Source: Aequorivita marisscotiae
Lineage (GTDB): Bacteria; Bacteroidota; Bacteroidia; Flavobacteriales; Flavobacteriaceae
NCBI RefSeq assembly: GCF_029814825.1
Contig: NZ_CP122379.1
Span: 2,604,001-2,668,000 of the forward strand
Direction of reading: 5' to 3'
Length of the DNA: 64,000 nucleotides
The notes beneath the pieces were generated by a model. That model was not told where the DNA came from. It ran no database searches and worked only from the letters and a program-made list of their open reading frames with translations. Positions 37,408 through 45,034 of this stretch are shown here, piece by piece. Within the stretch, counting starts at the first letter, position 1. Each line of letters starts with the position of its first letter. The translations under genes were made by a program, and so were the position numbers.

Positions 37408-37521
37408 GTTTTTTATAATAACACGGCATAGTATGACATTTTAGGGTAATTTCCAAATAGTTAACACATATTGTTAAAATTTGTTAGTCCATTTTTTTTA
37501 TATACTTTCATAAAAAAAAGT

Positions 37522-37731
37522 ATGAACACTATTAAAATATTTTCCACGTCTGTTTTCTTATTGGTTTGTAATGTGCTTTTCGCTCAAAAACCAACCGAAG
37601 TTCCCAAACCAAGTGAAGAGCCTATAGATTTAACCAGTACGGCAGATATTATTATATATATTGTGCTGCCAGTGTGCGCGGTTCTATTGTATTTGATTTA
37701 TAGAAATAGTAGAAAAAAGAAGAAAAAATAA
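37522..37731 (+). CDS. Small secreted/membrane protein with signal peptide and C-terminal helix
   Basis: The 69-residue product begins with a signal peptide (cleavage about VLFAQ, residue 22), has a short Pro/Glu-rich spacer, and then one membrane helix followed by a Lys-rich tail (RNSRKKKKK). That is a tiny type I membrane protein. The start at 37522 (MNTIKIF) is preferred over the ORF's first codon at 37471 because it places a standard n-region before the hydrophobic core. I do not recognise a family with known function. It lies divergent from rpoD. Confidence 0.65.
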   Translation: MNTIKIFSTSVFLLVCNVLFAQKPTEVPKPSEEPIDLTSTADIIIYIVLPVCAVLLYLIYRNSRKKKKK

Positions 37732-37768
37732 TTTTTTCATGAAATATATATTTTACCTCTTCAAATAC

Positions 37769-37776
37769 TACATTTG
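37769..37776 (+). promoter_or_regulatory. -7 element (TACATTTG) for the secreted-protein gene
   Basis: The octamer fits TAnnTTTG exactly, and a 6-bp hairpin (ACTACA/TGTAGT) spans it. The site lies 40 bases upstream of the ATG at 37816, and this supports that start over an earlier in-frame codon. Confidence 0.5.
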
Positions 37777-37815
37777 GTGTAGTTGTTGTTAATTATATTG
37801 AAAACATTTTTTAAT

Positions 37816-38466
37816 ATGTTGAAACATTTTTTTCTTTTTGGATTGCTATTAACTACCTGCTCTTCCTTTTCACAAATTGAATTGGGAAACAATTCCGTTC
37901 GTTTTAATAGTTCAGAATCTAATATAAATAGTTCTTCGGGTTTTGAAATACCCGCAATAAAAGCACCATCGCTTTCCAATACAAAAAACCCCAATACTCC
38001 AAATAATTCAGATTTGGGAAAGGAAAAGGAAAAACAGATAGATATGCAAAATGGAGATGGGTTACAAGAATACATAACCAATAAGACTCCAAAATATTTT
38101 ACGAATGACAAAGAGATAAAACCTGAATACGGGAAAGATCAGTATTTGGGGGATTTTAAAACCACTGCAAAAACGGCTACTTTTATGTATCGTGACCATC
38201 AGTTTGTAGATGGCGATATGATTCGAATTTGGGTTAATGGCGAAATTGCGGTTCCCAGAGCGCGGTTAGAGGGCAGTTTTAGAGGGTTTGATGTTCCACT
38301 GCAAATAGGTTTCAATAAAATAGATTTTGAAGCCTTAAATCAAGGTTCTTCTGGACCAAATACGGCGCAATTAAATATCTACGACGAAATTGGCAATCTG
38401 CTAGCCTCCTATGAATGGAATCTTCTTACGGGCAATAAAGCTACCGCTATTCTTGTGAAAGAGTAA
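37816..38466 (+). CDS. Secreted hypothetical protein
   Basis: The 216-residue protein has a signal peptide ending at SFSQ (about residue 20), then a Ser/Asn-rich linker, and a C-terminal globular region with a YRDHQFVDGDMIRIWVNGE segment and several short strands. This reads like a small beta-sandwich. No enzyme motif is recognised. It is probably periplasmic or exported. The in-frame ATG at 37816 is chosen since the N-terminal extension to 37783 is not signal-like and lies at the promoter. Confidence 0.65.
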   Translation: MLKHFFLFGLLLTTCSSFSQIELGNNSVRFNSSESNINSSSGFEIPAIKAPSLSNTKNPNTPNNSDLGKEKEKQIDMQNGDGLQEYITNKTPKYFTNDKEIKPEYGKDQYLGDFKTTAKTATFMYRDHQFVDGDMIRIWVNGEIAVPRARLEGSFRGFDVPLQIGFNKIDFEALNQGSSGPNTAQLNIYDEIGNLLASYEWNLLTGNKATAILVKE

Positions 38467-38572
38467 TTGGTAATTATTTAAAATTTTTTGGAATTTTTTG
38501 CCCAACGGGTTGCAAAACGCTTTCAGATTTAAATAGAAGTTTTATCTTTAAGCAAGTAGAAACTGAAATTAA

Positions 38573-38647
38573 ATGTTATCAAAAAGGCTATTTCACTTTT
38601 TAAGAGGAAAAACTGTAAAAAGAAGACTACATTTAATTTTGAATTAA
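38573..38647 (+). CDS. Tiny basic ORF (24 codons) upstream of the Usp gene
   Basis: A 24-residue ORF, ATG at 38573, carries many Lys/Arg (including VKRRLH) and ends 13 bases before the Usp start. A TATCTTTA -7-like site is at 38543-38550. It could be a leader peptide, but its codons alone do not prove translation. Confidence 0.25.
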   Translation: MLSKRLFHFLRGKTVKRRLHLILN

Positions 38648-38660
38648 AACCTGTATTCAA

Positions 38661-39119
38661 ATGAAAAAAGTACTAATAACGCTCGACTATAATCCCAACT
38701 CCGAAAAAGTAGTAGAAATGGGAAGCCAACTAGCCAAGTTAATGGGAGCGGAAATTTGTTTATTTCATGTTTTGGCAGAAGTTCGGTATTACGGGATGCA
38801 ATACGAACCATTTATGGGGTACGAAGGATATGCATTTCCTGTAGATTTCAGAATTCAAGAGGAATTTGTAAAAGTGGCAAAGGATTATCTCGAAAAAACC
38901 GCAGCTCACTTAGGCGGCGAAAATGTTTCAACCCATTTAGCTGAAGGCGATACCGCTAAAAGTATTCTTGAATATGCCGAATCGTGGAATGCTGATGTAA
39001 TAGTGATGGGAACACACAGTCACAGTACTTTAGAAAAACTATTTTTAGGCACAGTTGCTTCCAGTGTTTTGGAAAGCACTAAAATTCCTGTTTATATGGT
39101 GCCAACTGGGGAAAAATAG
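38661..39119 (+). CDS. Universal stress protein (UspA family)
   Basis: The 152-residue single-domain protein has the Usp fold: an N-terminal LITLDYNPNSEKVVEMGSQLA strand/helix and the C-terminal nucleotide-binding loop VIVMGTHSHSTLEKLFLGTVASSV. The G-x2-x-...-GT pattern suggests the ATP-binding class, though the second glycine of the first pair is replaced by Ser, so binding may be weak. Such proteins help survival under growth arrest and stress. It is probably monocistronic or coupled to the tiny ORF at 38573. Confidence 0.93.
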   Translation: MKKVLITLDYNPNSEKVVEMGSQLAKLMGAEICLFHVLAEVRYYGMQYEPFMGYEGYAFPVDFRIQEEFVKVAKDYLEKTAAHLGGENVSTHLAEGDTAKSILEYAESWNADVIVMGTHSHSTLEKLFLGTVASSVLESTKIPVYMVPTGEK

Positions 39120-39159
39120 GGGATAAGAAGTGTGTTTTTTTATGGTAGATAAATAAAGT

Positions 39160-39167
39160 TACCTTTA
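39160..39167 (+). promoter_or_regulatory. -7-like element (TACCTTTA) of the DUF1456 gene
   Basis: One mismatch from TAnnTTTG, 14 bases upstream of the ATG at 39182. Low confidence without a clear -33 element. Confidence 0.35.
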
Positions 39168-39181
39168 CACAAAAATTTTTT

Positions 39182-39487
39182 ATGGCTTTAAGTAATAACG
39201 ATATAATGAAAAAACTGCGTGTTGCACACAAATTGCGCGACGACGATATTGTAAAAATATGTTCGTTGGTAGATTTTGCAGTAACTAAAAGTGAATTGGG
39301 CGCAATTTTTAGACACGAAAGCCACGAGAAATATATGGAATGTGGCGATCAGTTTTTACGTAATTTTTTAAACGGTTTGGTAATTCACTTAAGAGGGCCT
39401 ATGCCAGAGCGGAAAATTAAAAAACCAGAAGGCAAAAAGCCACGCACGCACAAACCGCGACCGAATAAAGGAAAAGAAAAAAGCTAA
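39182..39487 (+). CDS. DUF1456 (YehS-like) family protein
   Basis: The 101-residue protein has the DUF1456 pattern: NNDIMKKLRVAHKLRDDDIVKICSLV followed by ...KSELGAIFRHESHEKYMECGDQFLRNFLNGLV. Full-length members (~156 residues) have two such repeats; only one and a Lys/Arg/Pro-rich tail (KPRTHKPRPNKGKEKS) are present here, so this is the shorter form in this phylum. The family resembles a helical nucleic-acid-binding module, but no role is established. Confidence 0.85.
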   Translation: MALSNNDIMKKLRVAHKLRDDDIVKICSLVDFAVTKSELGAIFRHESHEKYMECGDQFLRNFLNGLVIHLRGPMPERKIKKPEGKKPRTHKPRPNKGKEKS

Positions 39488-39529
39488 ATTAAATTTCTTC
39501 AATTCAGCTTTGTTTCGGCGTAGGCAATT

Positions 39530-39664
39530 TTAATAAATGTATCTGCATGTTTTTCTTATTGTGGGATCTTCAAATACGCGTTGGTTTGCGCTTAAGTATT
39601 GCAAGGTATGCAGTTTTTGCGATCCGCATTTGATTCTCTTTTGAATGTTTCTCAATGTTTTCAT
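39530..39664 (-). CDS. Tiny ORF C, third in a tandem of mini-ORFs
   Basis: This 44-codon ORF is the third of the minus-strand tandem. Its start (M-K-T-L-x-N-x-Q) resembles the first eight residues of the two 28-codon ORFs upstream, and AAGAAG lies about 8 bases before the ATG. The rest differs; in an alternative frame the segment AYL seen in ORF B reappears, so this may be a decayed copy. It is listed with low confidence. Confidence 0.3.
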   Translation of the reverse strand: MKTLRNIQKRIKCGSQKLHTLQYLSANQRVFEDPTIRKTCRYIY

Positions 39665-39684
39665 CTTAGCTCTTCTTATAAAAA

Positions 39685-39771
39685 TTACTTGTAGCGTCTT
39701 TTCGTATTCCAAAGATATGCTCTGGAATTAGTGGGTCTGTGTTGCTTTTCGTTGCTGTCTAAAGTTCTCAT
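39685..39771 (-). CDS. Tiny ORF B, 28-residue basic peptide
   Basis: This 28-codon ORF encodes a basic peptide beginning M-R-T-L-D and ending in the motif Y-x-W-N-x-K-R-R-[FY]-x, shared with ORF A. Differences between the two genes include synonymous and conservative changes (R codon AGG versus CGC, F versus Y), which suggests selection on the peptide. No signal peptide or helix is predicted. It stops 20 bases before ORF C. No known family is recognised. Confidence 0.4.
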   Translation of the reverse strand: MRTLDSNEKQHRPTNSRAYLWNTKRRYK

Positions 39772-39805
39772 GATTTTTAATTTTAATTAATTTTTGAATT
39801 CATTT

Positions 39806-39892
39806 TTAGTGAAACCTTCTTTTCAGATTCCAAGAATACGATTTTGAAGTTTTCATTTTAGCTGATAATTGATTGTTGTCTAATGTTCTCAT
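39806..39892 (-). CDS. Tiny ORF A, 28-residue basic peptide
   Basis: First of the tandem, also 28 codons, with the same MRTLD start and the same C-terminal motif Y-x-W-N-x-K-R-R-[FY]. It stops 34 bases upstream of ORF B. A sequence TACTTTG (rc, 39964-39970) lies about 70 bases upstream; it is one base short of TAnnTTTG, so the promoter is uncertain. The peptides are too short for usual gene-calling and could be missed elsewhere. Confidence 0.42.
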   Translation of the reverse strand: MRTLDNNQLSAKMKTSKSYSWNLKRRFH

Positions 39893-40066
39893 AATAAATA
39901 AATTTTACTGGGTTATATCTAAAAGACGCACGATTTAATTAATTGTTACAGTACTATGCTATACAAAGTAGTGTTTTAACTAAATATTAACTTTTTTTAT
40001 GGTTACATTCACAAGAAATCGCCCTAAAATGTTTAACATACTATTAACCGCCAATGAGTTACCAAA
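39893..40066. other. AT-rich intergenic stretch upstream of the mini-ORFs and the DedA promoter
   Basis: The non-coding stretch 39488-40176 is explained by the three mini-ORFs on the minus strand (39530-39892), this AT-rich spacer, and the DedA promoter and leader (40070-40176). No further ORF, repeat or RNA gene is seen in the spacer. Confidence 0.5.
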
Positions 40067-40069
40067 TTG

Positions 40070-40100
40070 TTGCAGGGTAGGGGCTTTAGCTTTATATTTG
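40070..40100 (+). promoter_or_regulatory. Promoter of the VTT/DedA gene (TTG-N20-TATATTTG)
   Basis: TTG at 40070-40072 is followed after 20 bases by TATATTTG at 40093-40100, an exact -7 match. This is the best promoter match in the window. Confidence 0.65.
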
Positions 40101-40109
40101 CACCCTATA

Positions 40110-40136
40110 ATATCGGTGCGATTTTAGCACTGATAT
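40110..40136 (+). promoter_or_regulatory. 5'-leader hairpin directly after the transcription start
   Basis: ATATCGGTGC (40110-40119) pairs with GCACTGATAT (40127-40136), ten pairs with one G-U, loop of seven. It would sit at the extreme 5' end of the mRNA, where such stems commonly affect RNA stability. An 18-codon ORF (40143-40199) starts just after it and overlaps the DedA start. Confidence 0.45.
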
Positions 40137-40176
40137 GTAAAAATGGAAAAGAAATTAGCATTATCCCAAATTAAAA

Positions 40177-40791
40177 ATGAATACGGTAAGAAAATCTGAA
40201 ACCAATAAGCTTAAGCGCACCCATTTATACTACAAATACACAGGATTTTATTCATTTGTAGGGCAGAGCCTTAAGCAGGCAATTATTCCAATTATTTTGG
40301 CTGTGGCCGTTTTAATTGTTTTAGATAGATATGTTGTAGATTTTAGCGATTTATTTACCTATATAACGGTTACCTACGCTCCCATAAACGTATTATTGGT
40401 TTTCTTGGCATCAGAATCGTTATTGGGGCTCGTTCCTCCAGAAATTTTTATTGCCTGGAGCGATAAAATGCCGCAACCCATACTTTATTTAACTTTATTG
40501 GCAACCCTTTCATACATTGGGGGTATTATTTCCTATTTTATAGGGAAATGGATTTTTACTATTCCGCGTGTGTATGCATATATGGAGGGCAAGATGAAAA
40601 AACACCTAAAACACATTCGAAAATGGGGTGGCTTTTTAATTGTAGTTGGCGCTTTATTGCCCATTCCGTTTTCTATGACGAGTATGGCAGCGGGTATGAT
40701 TCACTATAAATTTAAGAATTACCTATTATTTGGTTTGCTTCGTTTTGTTCGGTTTTATCTATACGCGATTGCTATATTCAGTTTGCTGTAG
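40177..40791 (+). CDS. VTT/DedA-family membrane protein
   Basis: The 204-residue protein has a basic cytoplasmic N-terminus and about five membrane helices. The VTT/DedA signature is visible, including the ESLLGLVPPEIFIAW segment, the GGIISYFIGKWI stretch, and a C-terminal GALLPIPFSMTSMAAG motif with a conserved Pro and polar residues. DedA/VTT proteins flip or shuttle phospholipids or undecaprenyl phosphate and affect envelope homeostasis. Its leader contains a promoter and hairpin. It may be co-transcribed with the MFS gene 71 bases downstream. Confidence 0.88.
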   Translation: MNTVRKSETNKLKRTHLYYKYTGFYSFVGQSLKQAIIPIILAVAVLIVLDRYVVDFSDLFTYITVTYAPINVLLVFLASESLLGLVPPEIFIAWSDKMPQPILYLTLLATLSYIGGIISYFIGKWIFTIPRVYAYMEGKMKKHLKHIRKWGGFLIVVGALLPIPFSMTSMAAGMIHYKFKNYLLFGLLRFVRFYLYAIAIFSLL

Positions 40792-40862
40792 TACTTTTGT
40801 AACTGTTCGAAGACTATTCTTCCGAAAATAAAATACCCATTTTAAATTTCCACTTCTTTTAA

Positions 40863-42128
40863 ATGAAGAAAAACGATCCCTACGCCGCTTTACGATTTCG
40901 GGAATTTAATATTTTTCTTCTGGTTCGGTTTGCAATGGTTTTTGCGTGGACTATGCAATTTGTAGTAATAGAATGGGAGGTTTACAGTATTACCAAAAAT
41001 CCACTTTCCCTTGGAATAATTGGTTTAATGGAAGTAATTCCTGCAGTATCTATGGCACTTTTCGCAGGGCATATTGTAGATCAAAAGGAAAAGCGCGGAT
41101 TATTAATTAAATGTATTCTCGGTTTTTCGGTAGTTAGTCTGGGTCTTTTCTTAATAACTTGGCCTCGAATAATTGCCAATCTTTCTACAGATGTAATTCT
41201 TTATACCGTTTATTTTTTGGTTTTTCTGGGAGGTATTGTTCGCGCATTTCTCGGACCGACAATTTTTTCACTTTTCTCGCTATTGGTTCCTAAAAAGGTA
41301 TATCCAAATGCTGCAACGTGGAGCAGTTCGGTTTGGCAAATGGGCGCCGTGGTGGGACCAGCATTTGGTGGGTTTTTTATTCATTGGATTGGGGTGCATT
41401 GGTCTATGTGTTTTGTTTTTGCTTTTTCACTAATGGCTTTATTATTACTAATTCAAATTCCGAAAAAACCTATTTTAAATCCAAACATTGGGGAACCAAT
41501 ACTAAAAAGTCTTAAAGAAGGAATTAAATTTGTTAGAAATACACGGGTTATTTTAGGAGCGCTTACATTAGATATGTTTGCAGTACTTTTTGGAGGTGCA
41601 GTGGCACTGCTGCCAATTTACGCGCAGGATATACTAAAAGTAGGACCCGAAGGGTTTGGTGTTTTACGCGCTGCGCCAGCTGTGGGTGCATTGCTAATTA
41701 TGTTTACTTCAGCACATTTTCCCTTAAATAAAAATGCAGGAATGAAACTACTGGCAGCCATTTTCGGGTTTGGTATTTGTATTATTGTATTTGGAATTTC
41801 CACTTGGTTTTGGGTTTCGGTAATTGCACTTTTTCTCAGTGGTGCAACAGACGGCATTTCTATGGTAATTCGCCAAACTATTCTTCAACTGCGAACTCCA
41901 GATGCAATGCGTGGCCGCGTGGCTTCGGTGAATTCTATGTTTGTGGGATCTTCAAATGAGTTGGGAGCTTTTGAAAGCGGCCTTACCGCGCGATTGATGG
42001 GTACGGTAACAGCGGTGGTATTTGGTGGTGGAATGACTATACTTACTGTAATCGGTACCGGAATTTTATTCCCAAAATTGCGAAAATTAGACTTGCAAAA
42101 GGATTTGGAAGAACATCAAAAAGAGTAA
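40863..42128 (+). CDS. MFS transporter, probable efflux pump
   Basis: The 421-residue protein has twelve predicted helices and the MFS loop 2-3 motif region (GHIVDQKEKRGLL). The TM5 region WSSSVWQMGAVVGPAFGGFF is typical of the DHA3/EntS group of exporters, which expel siderophores or drugs. A late RQTILQLRTPDAMRGRVASVNSMFVG segment is also characteristic. The substrate is unknown. It is transcribed in the same direction as DedA. Confidence 0.88.
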   Translation: MKKNDPYAALRFREFNIFLLVRFAMVFAWTMQFVVIEWEVYSITKNPLSLGIIGLMEVIPAVSMALFAGHIVDQKEKRGLLIKCILGFSVVSLGLFLITWPRIIANLSTDVILYTVYFLVFLGGIVRAFLGPTIFSLFSLLVPKKVYPNAATWSSSVWQMGAVVGPAFGGFFIHWIGVHWSMCFVFAFSLMALLLLIQIPKKPILNPNIGEPILKSLKEGIKFVRNTRVILGALTLDMFAVLFGGAVALLPIYAQDILKVGPEGFGVLRAAPAVGALLIMFTSAHFPLNKNAGMKLLAAIFGFGICIIVFGISTWFWVSVIALFLSGATDGISMVIRQTILQLRTPDAMRGRVASVNSMFVGSSNELGAFESGLTARLMGTVTAVVFGGGMTILTVIGTGILFPKLRKLDLQKDLEEHQKE

Positions 42129-42225
42129 GGACTATTTCTTATTAGGATTGTTCCAAAACTAGTTTTTTAAATTTTTTGTGTTTCGCAGTGGTAAATACAG
42201 TATTATCTGTTGGTATCATAATTAA

Positions 42226-42960
42226 TTACCATTCTTGAATCTTTCTTCGTTTTGCCTTGATCCATCCAAATCTCACATCGTCATAGATTAAACTCGCCAG
42301 TAAGATAAAAGCTCCTAAAAGTAATGTATTTAACTTTAAGTTGAATGTTGAATAACATAAACCACCCGTTATTCCGCCAATAAAGAAAAAGGCAATTATG
42401 TAAAGTCGCAATCTAATAGTTGCTCTAATTTTTTTTCTATTTGGATGCGTTTTGGGAAAAAACAATTGGGAAAGTTCTATACCCAAATCTGTGAAAAGCC
42501 CAGTTAAATGCGTAGTTCTCACAATAGCATTCGAAATTTCGGTAACGTATGAGTTCTGCATTCCCATTGCGAAAAGTAGAAAACAGGCAATTATATGCGG
42601 AAATTCAATTGCAGTAAAATTGCTATTTACAGCTATGATTATTAATATGAGTGATTCAATTAAAATTGGGGTTGCAAAAATATTGAGCTTTTTGTTTTCC
42701 TTAAATATTTCAATCAGAAAACTAGAAGAAAAAGAACCAAGAAGAAACGAAAAAATATACAAAACATAAATGGTGCCTTGCCAGAATTGAAAATTCTCAA
42801 CGTCGTACATAAATTGTGCGAAGTGCCCCGTTACATTTGTAGTGAGTTGGTGAATAGACAGAAAACCAGTAACATTTACAATTCCGGCCACAAAAGATAA
42901 AACAGTGGCAATTTGCAGATTGTGTCTTAAAGTCCTACTGCGGCCTTGGTGTCTTAGCAT
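42226..42960 (-). CDS. YoaK/DUF1275 family membrane protein
   Basis: The 244-residue protein has six hydrophobic segments and the YoaK patterns: SFVAGIVNVTGFLSIHQLTTNVTGHFAQ at the N-terminus, and AMGMQNSYVTEISNAIVRTTHLTGLFTDLGI in the middle. The family is an uncharacterised small transporter-like group. It is divergent from the Crp gene, with 252 bases between. An overlapping minus-strand ORF in that gap is rejected as spurious. Confidence 0.9.
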   Translation of the reverse strand: MLRHQGRSRTLRHNLQIATVLSFVAGIVNVTGFLSIHQLTTNVTGHFAQFMYDVENFQFWQGTIYVLYIFSFLLGSFSSSFLIEIFKENKKLNIFATPILIESLILIIIAVNSNFTAIEFPHIIACFLLFAMGMQNSYVTEISNAIVRTTHLTGLFTDLGIELSQLFFPKTHPNRKKIRATIRLRLYIIAFFFIGGITGGLCYSTFNLKLNTLLLGAFILLASLIYDDVRFGWIKAKRRKIQEW

Positions 42961-43212
42961 TAAATTGTAGTTTGTAATTTATTATAAAACAGTATTGTAC
43001 CCTGACGCAACTGTTTATATCGTTGCCCGCAAATTTAGCAATTTTGGAGTATAATTGATTTAATATGATATTTTCCTTTTGTGTTATTATAGAATTTTTT
43101 ACAACTATTTTTTCTTTTAACTGCCAATGTTCGAAATTTATAATTAAATAGAATTGATGAGCCGTGTGAGAAGAAATTAGTAATTTTAAAATGTTATATA
43201 ACTTACCGATTA

Positions 43213-43827
43213 ATGATTTCAGAAAATAATAAAATAGAATTTCCATTTGATGCATATTTGGTTGAAACCGCGGGTATGACATTAGATGAAGCGCTACATA
43301 TTACGGCAGACTTAAAGCGAATTAAATATAAAAAAGGAAATATTGTTTTGAGAAAAGGCGATTTGTGCAACCATTCTTTCTTTGTAGAAAAAGGTTTGCT
43401 ACGCTCATATATGCTCGAAGATGATGGAAAGGAACGCGTAATTCAATTCGCGCCCGAAAATTGGTTTATCGTAGATAGAAGCAGTGTTTATTTTAATGAT
43501 ACTTCCGAAAGTTTTATTGAAGCAGTTGAAGATTCTGAGGTGGTTTTACTAAGTGAAAATTTTATATGCAAAGCCAATGAAAATAATTCATCTTTCAGCA
43601 AATTCAATGATAAATTATTGCACAACCACATTAGGCAATTGCAAAAAAGAATTAATTTATTACTCGGAGCCACCGCCGAAAATCGATACTTAAGTTTTAT
43701 AGAAACATATCCAGATTTGTTGTTACGCGTACCGCAATGGATGATTGCTTCGTATTTGGGAATAACCCCCGAAAGCCTTAGTCGTGTACGCAAAGAACTG
43801 GCACATAAAAATTTTAAACCAAATTGA
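43213..43827 (+). CDS. Crp/Fnr-family transcriptional regulator
   Basis: The 204-residue protein has an N-terminal cupin cyclic-nucleotide-type domain (about residues 20-130, with KKGNIVLRKGDLCNHSFFVEKGLLRSY) and a C-terminal helix-turn-helix (about 165-200, WMIASYLGITPESLSRVRKELA). No N-terminal cysteine cluster for Fe-S sensing, so it is not Fnr-type. The ligand may be a cyclic nucleotide or none, as in many Crp-like proteins of this phylum. It lies divergent from YoaK, which may be its target. Confidence 0.9.
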   Translation: MISENNKIEFPFDAYLVETAGMTLDEALHITADLKRIKYKKGNIVLRKGDLCNHSFFVEKGLLRSYMLEDDGKERVIQFAPENWFIVDRSSVYFNDTSESFIEAVEDSEVVLLSENFICKANENNSSFSKFNDKLLHNHIRQLQKRINLLLGATAENRYLSFIETYPDLLLRVPQWMIASYLGITPESLSRVRKELAHKNFKPN

Positions 43828-43914
43828 AGGTAACCTAAGCACCCGCGAAAGCATATGTTTGGTTCAATAAACAATTACGAAACTCACTACTGCAGTCTTT
43901 AAGTGTAAAACACA

Positions 43915-44790
43915 TTATTCTAAATATCCAAATTTACCCATATTAAAGTCATTCATAGCTTGCATTATTTCGGCGCGGGTATTCATTACAAAGGGACCTT
44001 GGGCCACAATGGGTTCGTTGAGGGGTTTACCACTTAAAACCAGAACTACAGCGGGATTGGTCGCTTCAATCGTAAATTTTTCACCGTCATTTTTAAACAA
44101 TCCTAAGCAGTCTGTTTTTATTTCATGTTCGTTGTTTACTTTTATATTTCCTTCTACAACTAAAACAACGGTATTGTAATTTTCTGGAAAATTAAAACTT
44201 GCTTTTCCCGCCGTTTTCAACTTTGCGTTAAACAGATGAACGGGAGTAAAAGTACTTGCAGGGCCTTTTATACCGGAATATTCGCCAGCAATTACTTCAA
44301 CAAAACCAGCATCATCGGGGAGTTCCACCTTTTTTATTTCAGCATTTGCAATACCTTGGTATTTTGGTGGACTTGACTTGTATTTTGCGGGAAGATTTAC
44401 CCATAGCTGCACCATTTGGAAATCCCCTCCAGTTTTGCTAAAATTCTCCTCGTGATATTCCTTATGAAGAATTCCAGAAGCAGCCGTCATCCATTGCACA
44501 TCGCCTTCATTAATTACTCCGCTATAGCCAGTGCTGTCGTGGTGCGCAACGCTTCCTTTATAAGCAATAGTTACCGTTTCAAAACCTTTATGCGGATGCA
44601 CACCCACGCCCCGAGGTTGGTCTGTGGGCGGAAAGTAAAACTTACTATTGTAATCCATCATTATAAATGGATCCATTCTTTCAAAACCTTCTCCCAATCC
44701 GGAAGGAATATATTGATGTACCCTAAAACCATCGCCAACCATATGCGGACGGGGAGGTGTTAGAATGCGTTCTATATTGCGTGTTTTCAT
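43915..44790 (-). CDS. Pirin family protein
   Basis: The 291-residue bicupin carries the pirin metal site in its N-terminal cupin: H65 and H67 in VHPHKGFETVT, H109 and E111 in ILHKE. Pirins act as quercetinases or as redox-sensing transcription cofactors in various organisms; the role here is not predictable. The C-terminal cupin is present but degenerate in ligands. It is monocistronic. A perfect ATACAT-TG-ATGTAT palindrome lies upstream (44838-44851). Confidence 0.92.
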   Translation of the reverse strand: MKTRNIERILTPPRPHMVGDGFRVHQYIPSGLGEGFERMDPFIMMDYNSKFYFPPTDQPRGVGVHPHKGFETVTIAYKGSVAHHDSTGYSGVINEGDVQWMTAASGILHKEYHEENFSKTGGDFQMVQLWVNLPAKYKSSPPKYQGIANAEIKKVELPDDAGFVEVIAGEYSGIKGPASTFTPVHLFNAKLKTAGKASFNFPENYNTVVLVVEGNIKVNNEHEIKTDCLGLFKNDGEKFTIEATNPAVVLVLSGKPLNEPIVAQGPFVMNTRAEIMQAMNDFNMGKFGYLE

Positions 44791-44837
44791 CTTGGTTTCT
44801 TTAAGTTGAAAGTAAAATTACTGTGTATAATACGTAA

Positions 44838-44851
44838 ATACATTGATGTAT
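44838..44851. promoter_or_regulatory. Palindromic candidate operator upstream of pirin
   Basis: ATACAT-TG-ATGTAT is a perfect 6+2+6 palindrome about 48 bases upstream of the pirin ATG, in a stretch with no gene. This is a plausible operator, but no regulator was matched to it. Confidence 0.3.
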
Positions 44852-45007
44852 GATAAGTAATACGAATGTTATCTGAAATACTTTCGACGGCGCCATTTTT
44901 TATTTTGAACTAAATTTTGAAAATTTTAAAAATAAATTTTAACAGAAGTTTATGCCAAAACACACTTAGTTAGCGGGATTGAGTGTATAATTGAGCTAGA
45001 TTTTTTA

Positions 45008-45015
45008 TATTTTTG
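45008..45015 (+). promoter_or_regulatory. -7 element (TATTTTTG) of tamB
   Basis: Exact match to TAnnTTTG, 19 bases upstream of the TTG start at 45035; supports transcription start close to the codon and thus the TTG start. Confidence 0.5.
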
Positions 45016-45034
45016 AGAATACCCAAAAAGTACT

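Noticed and set aside
41936..41950. Second occurrence of the string TGGGATCTTCAAATA found also at 39.56 kb
   Set aside because: A short coincidental match, one in coding sequence; no repeat structure around it.
42935..43282. 115-residue minus-strand ORF between yoaK and crp
   Set aside because: It overlaps both neighbours' starts and is low-complexity; no signal or family pattern.
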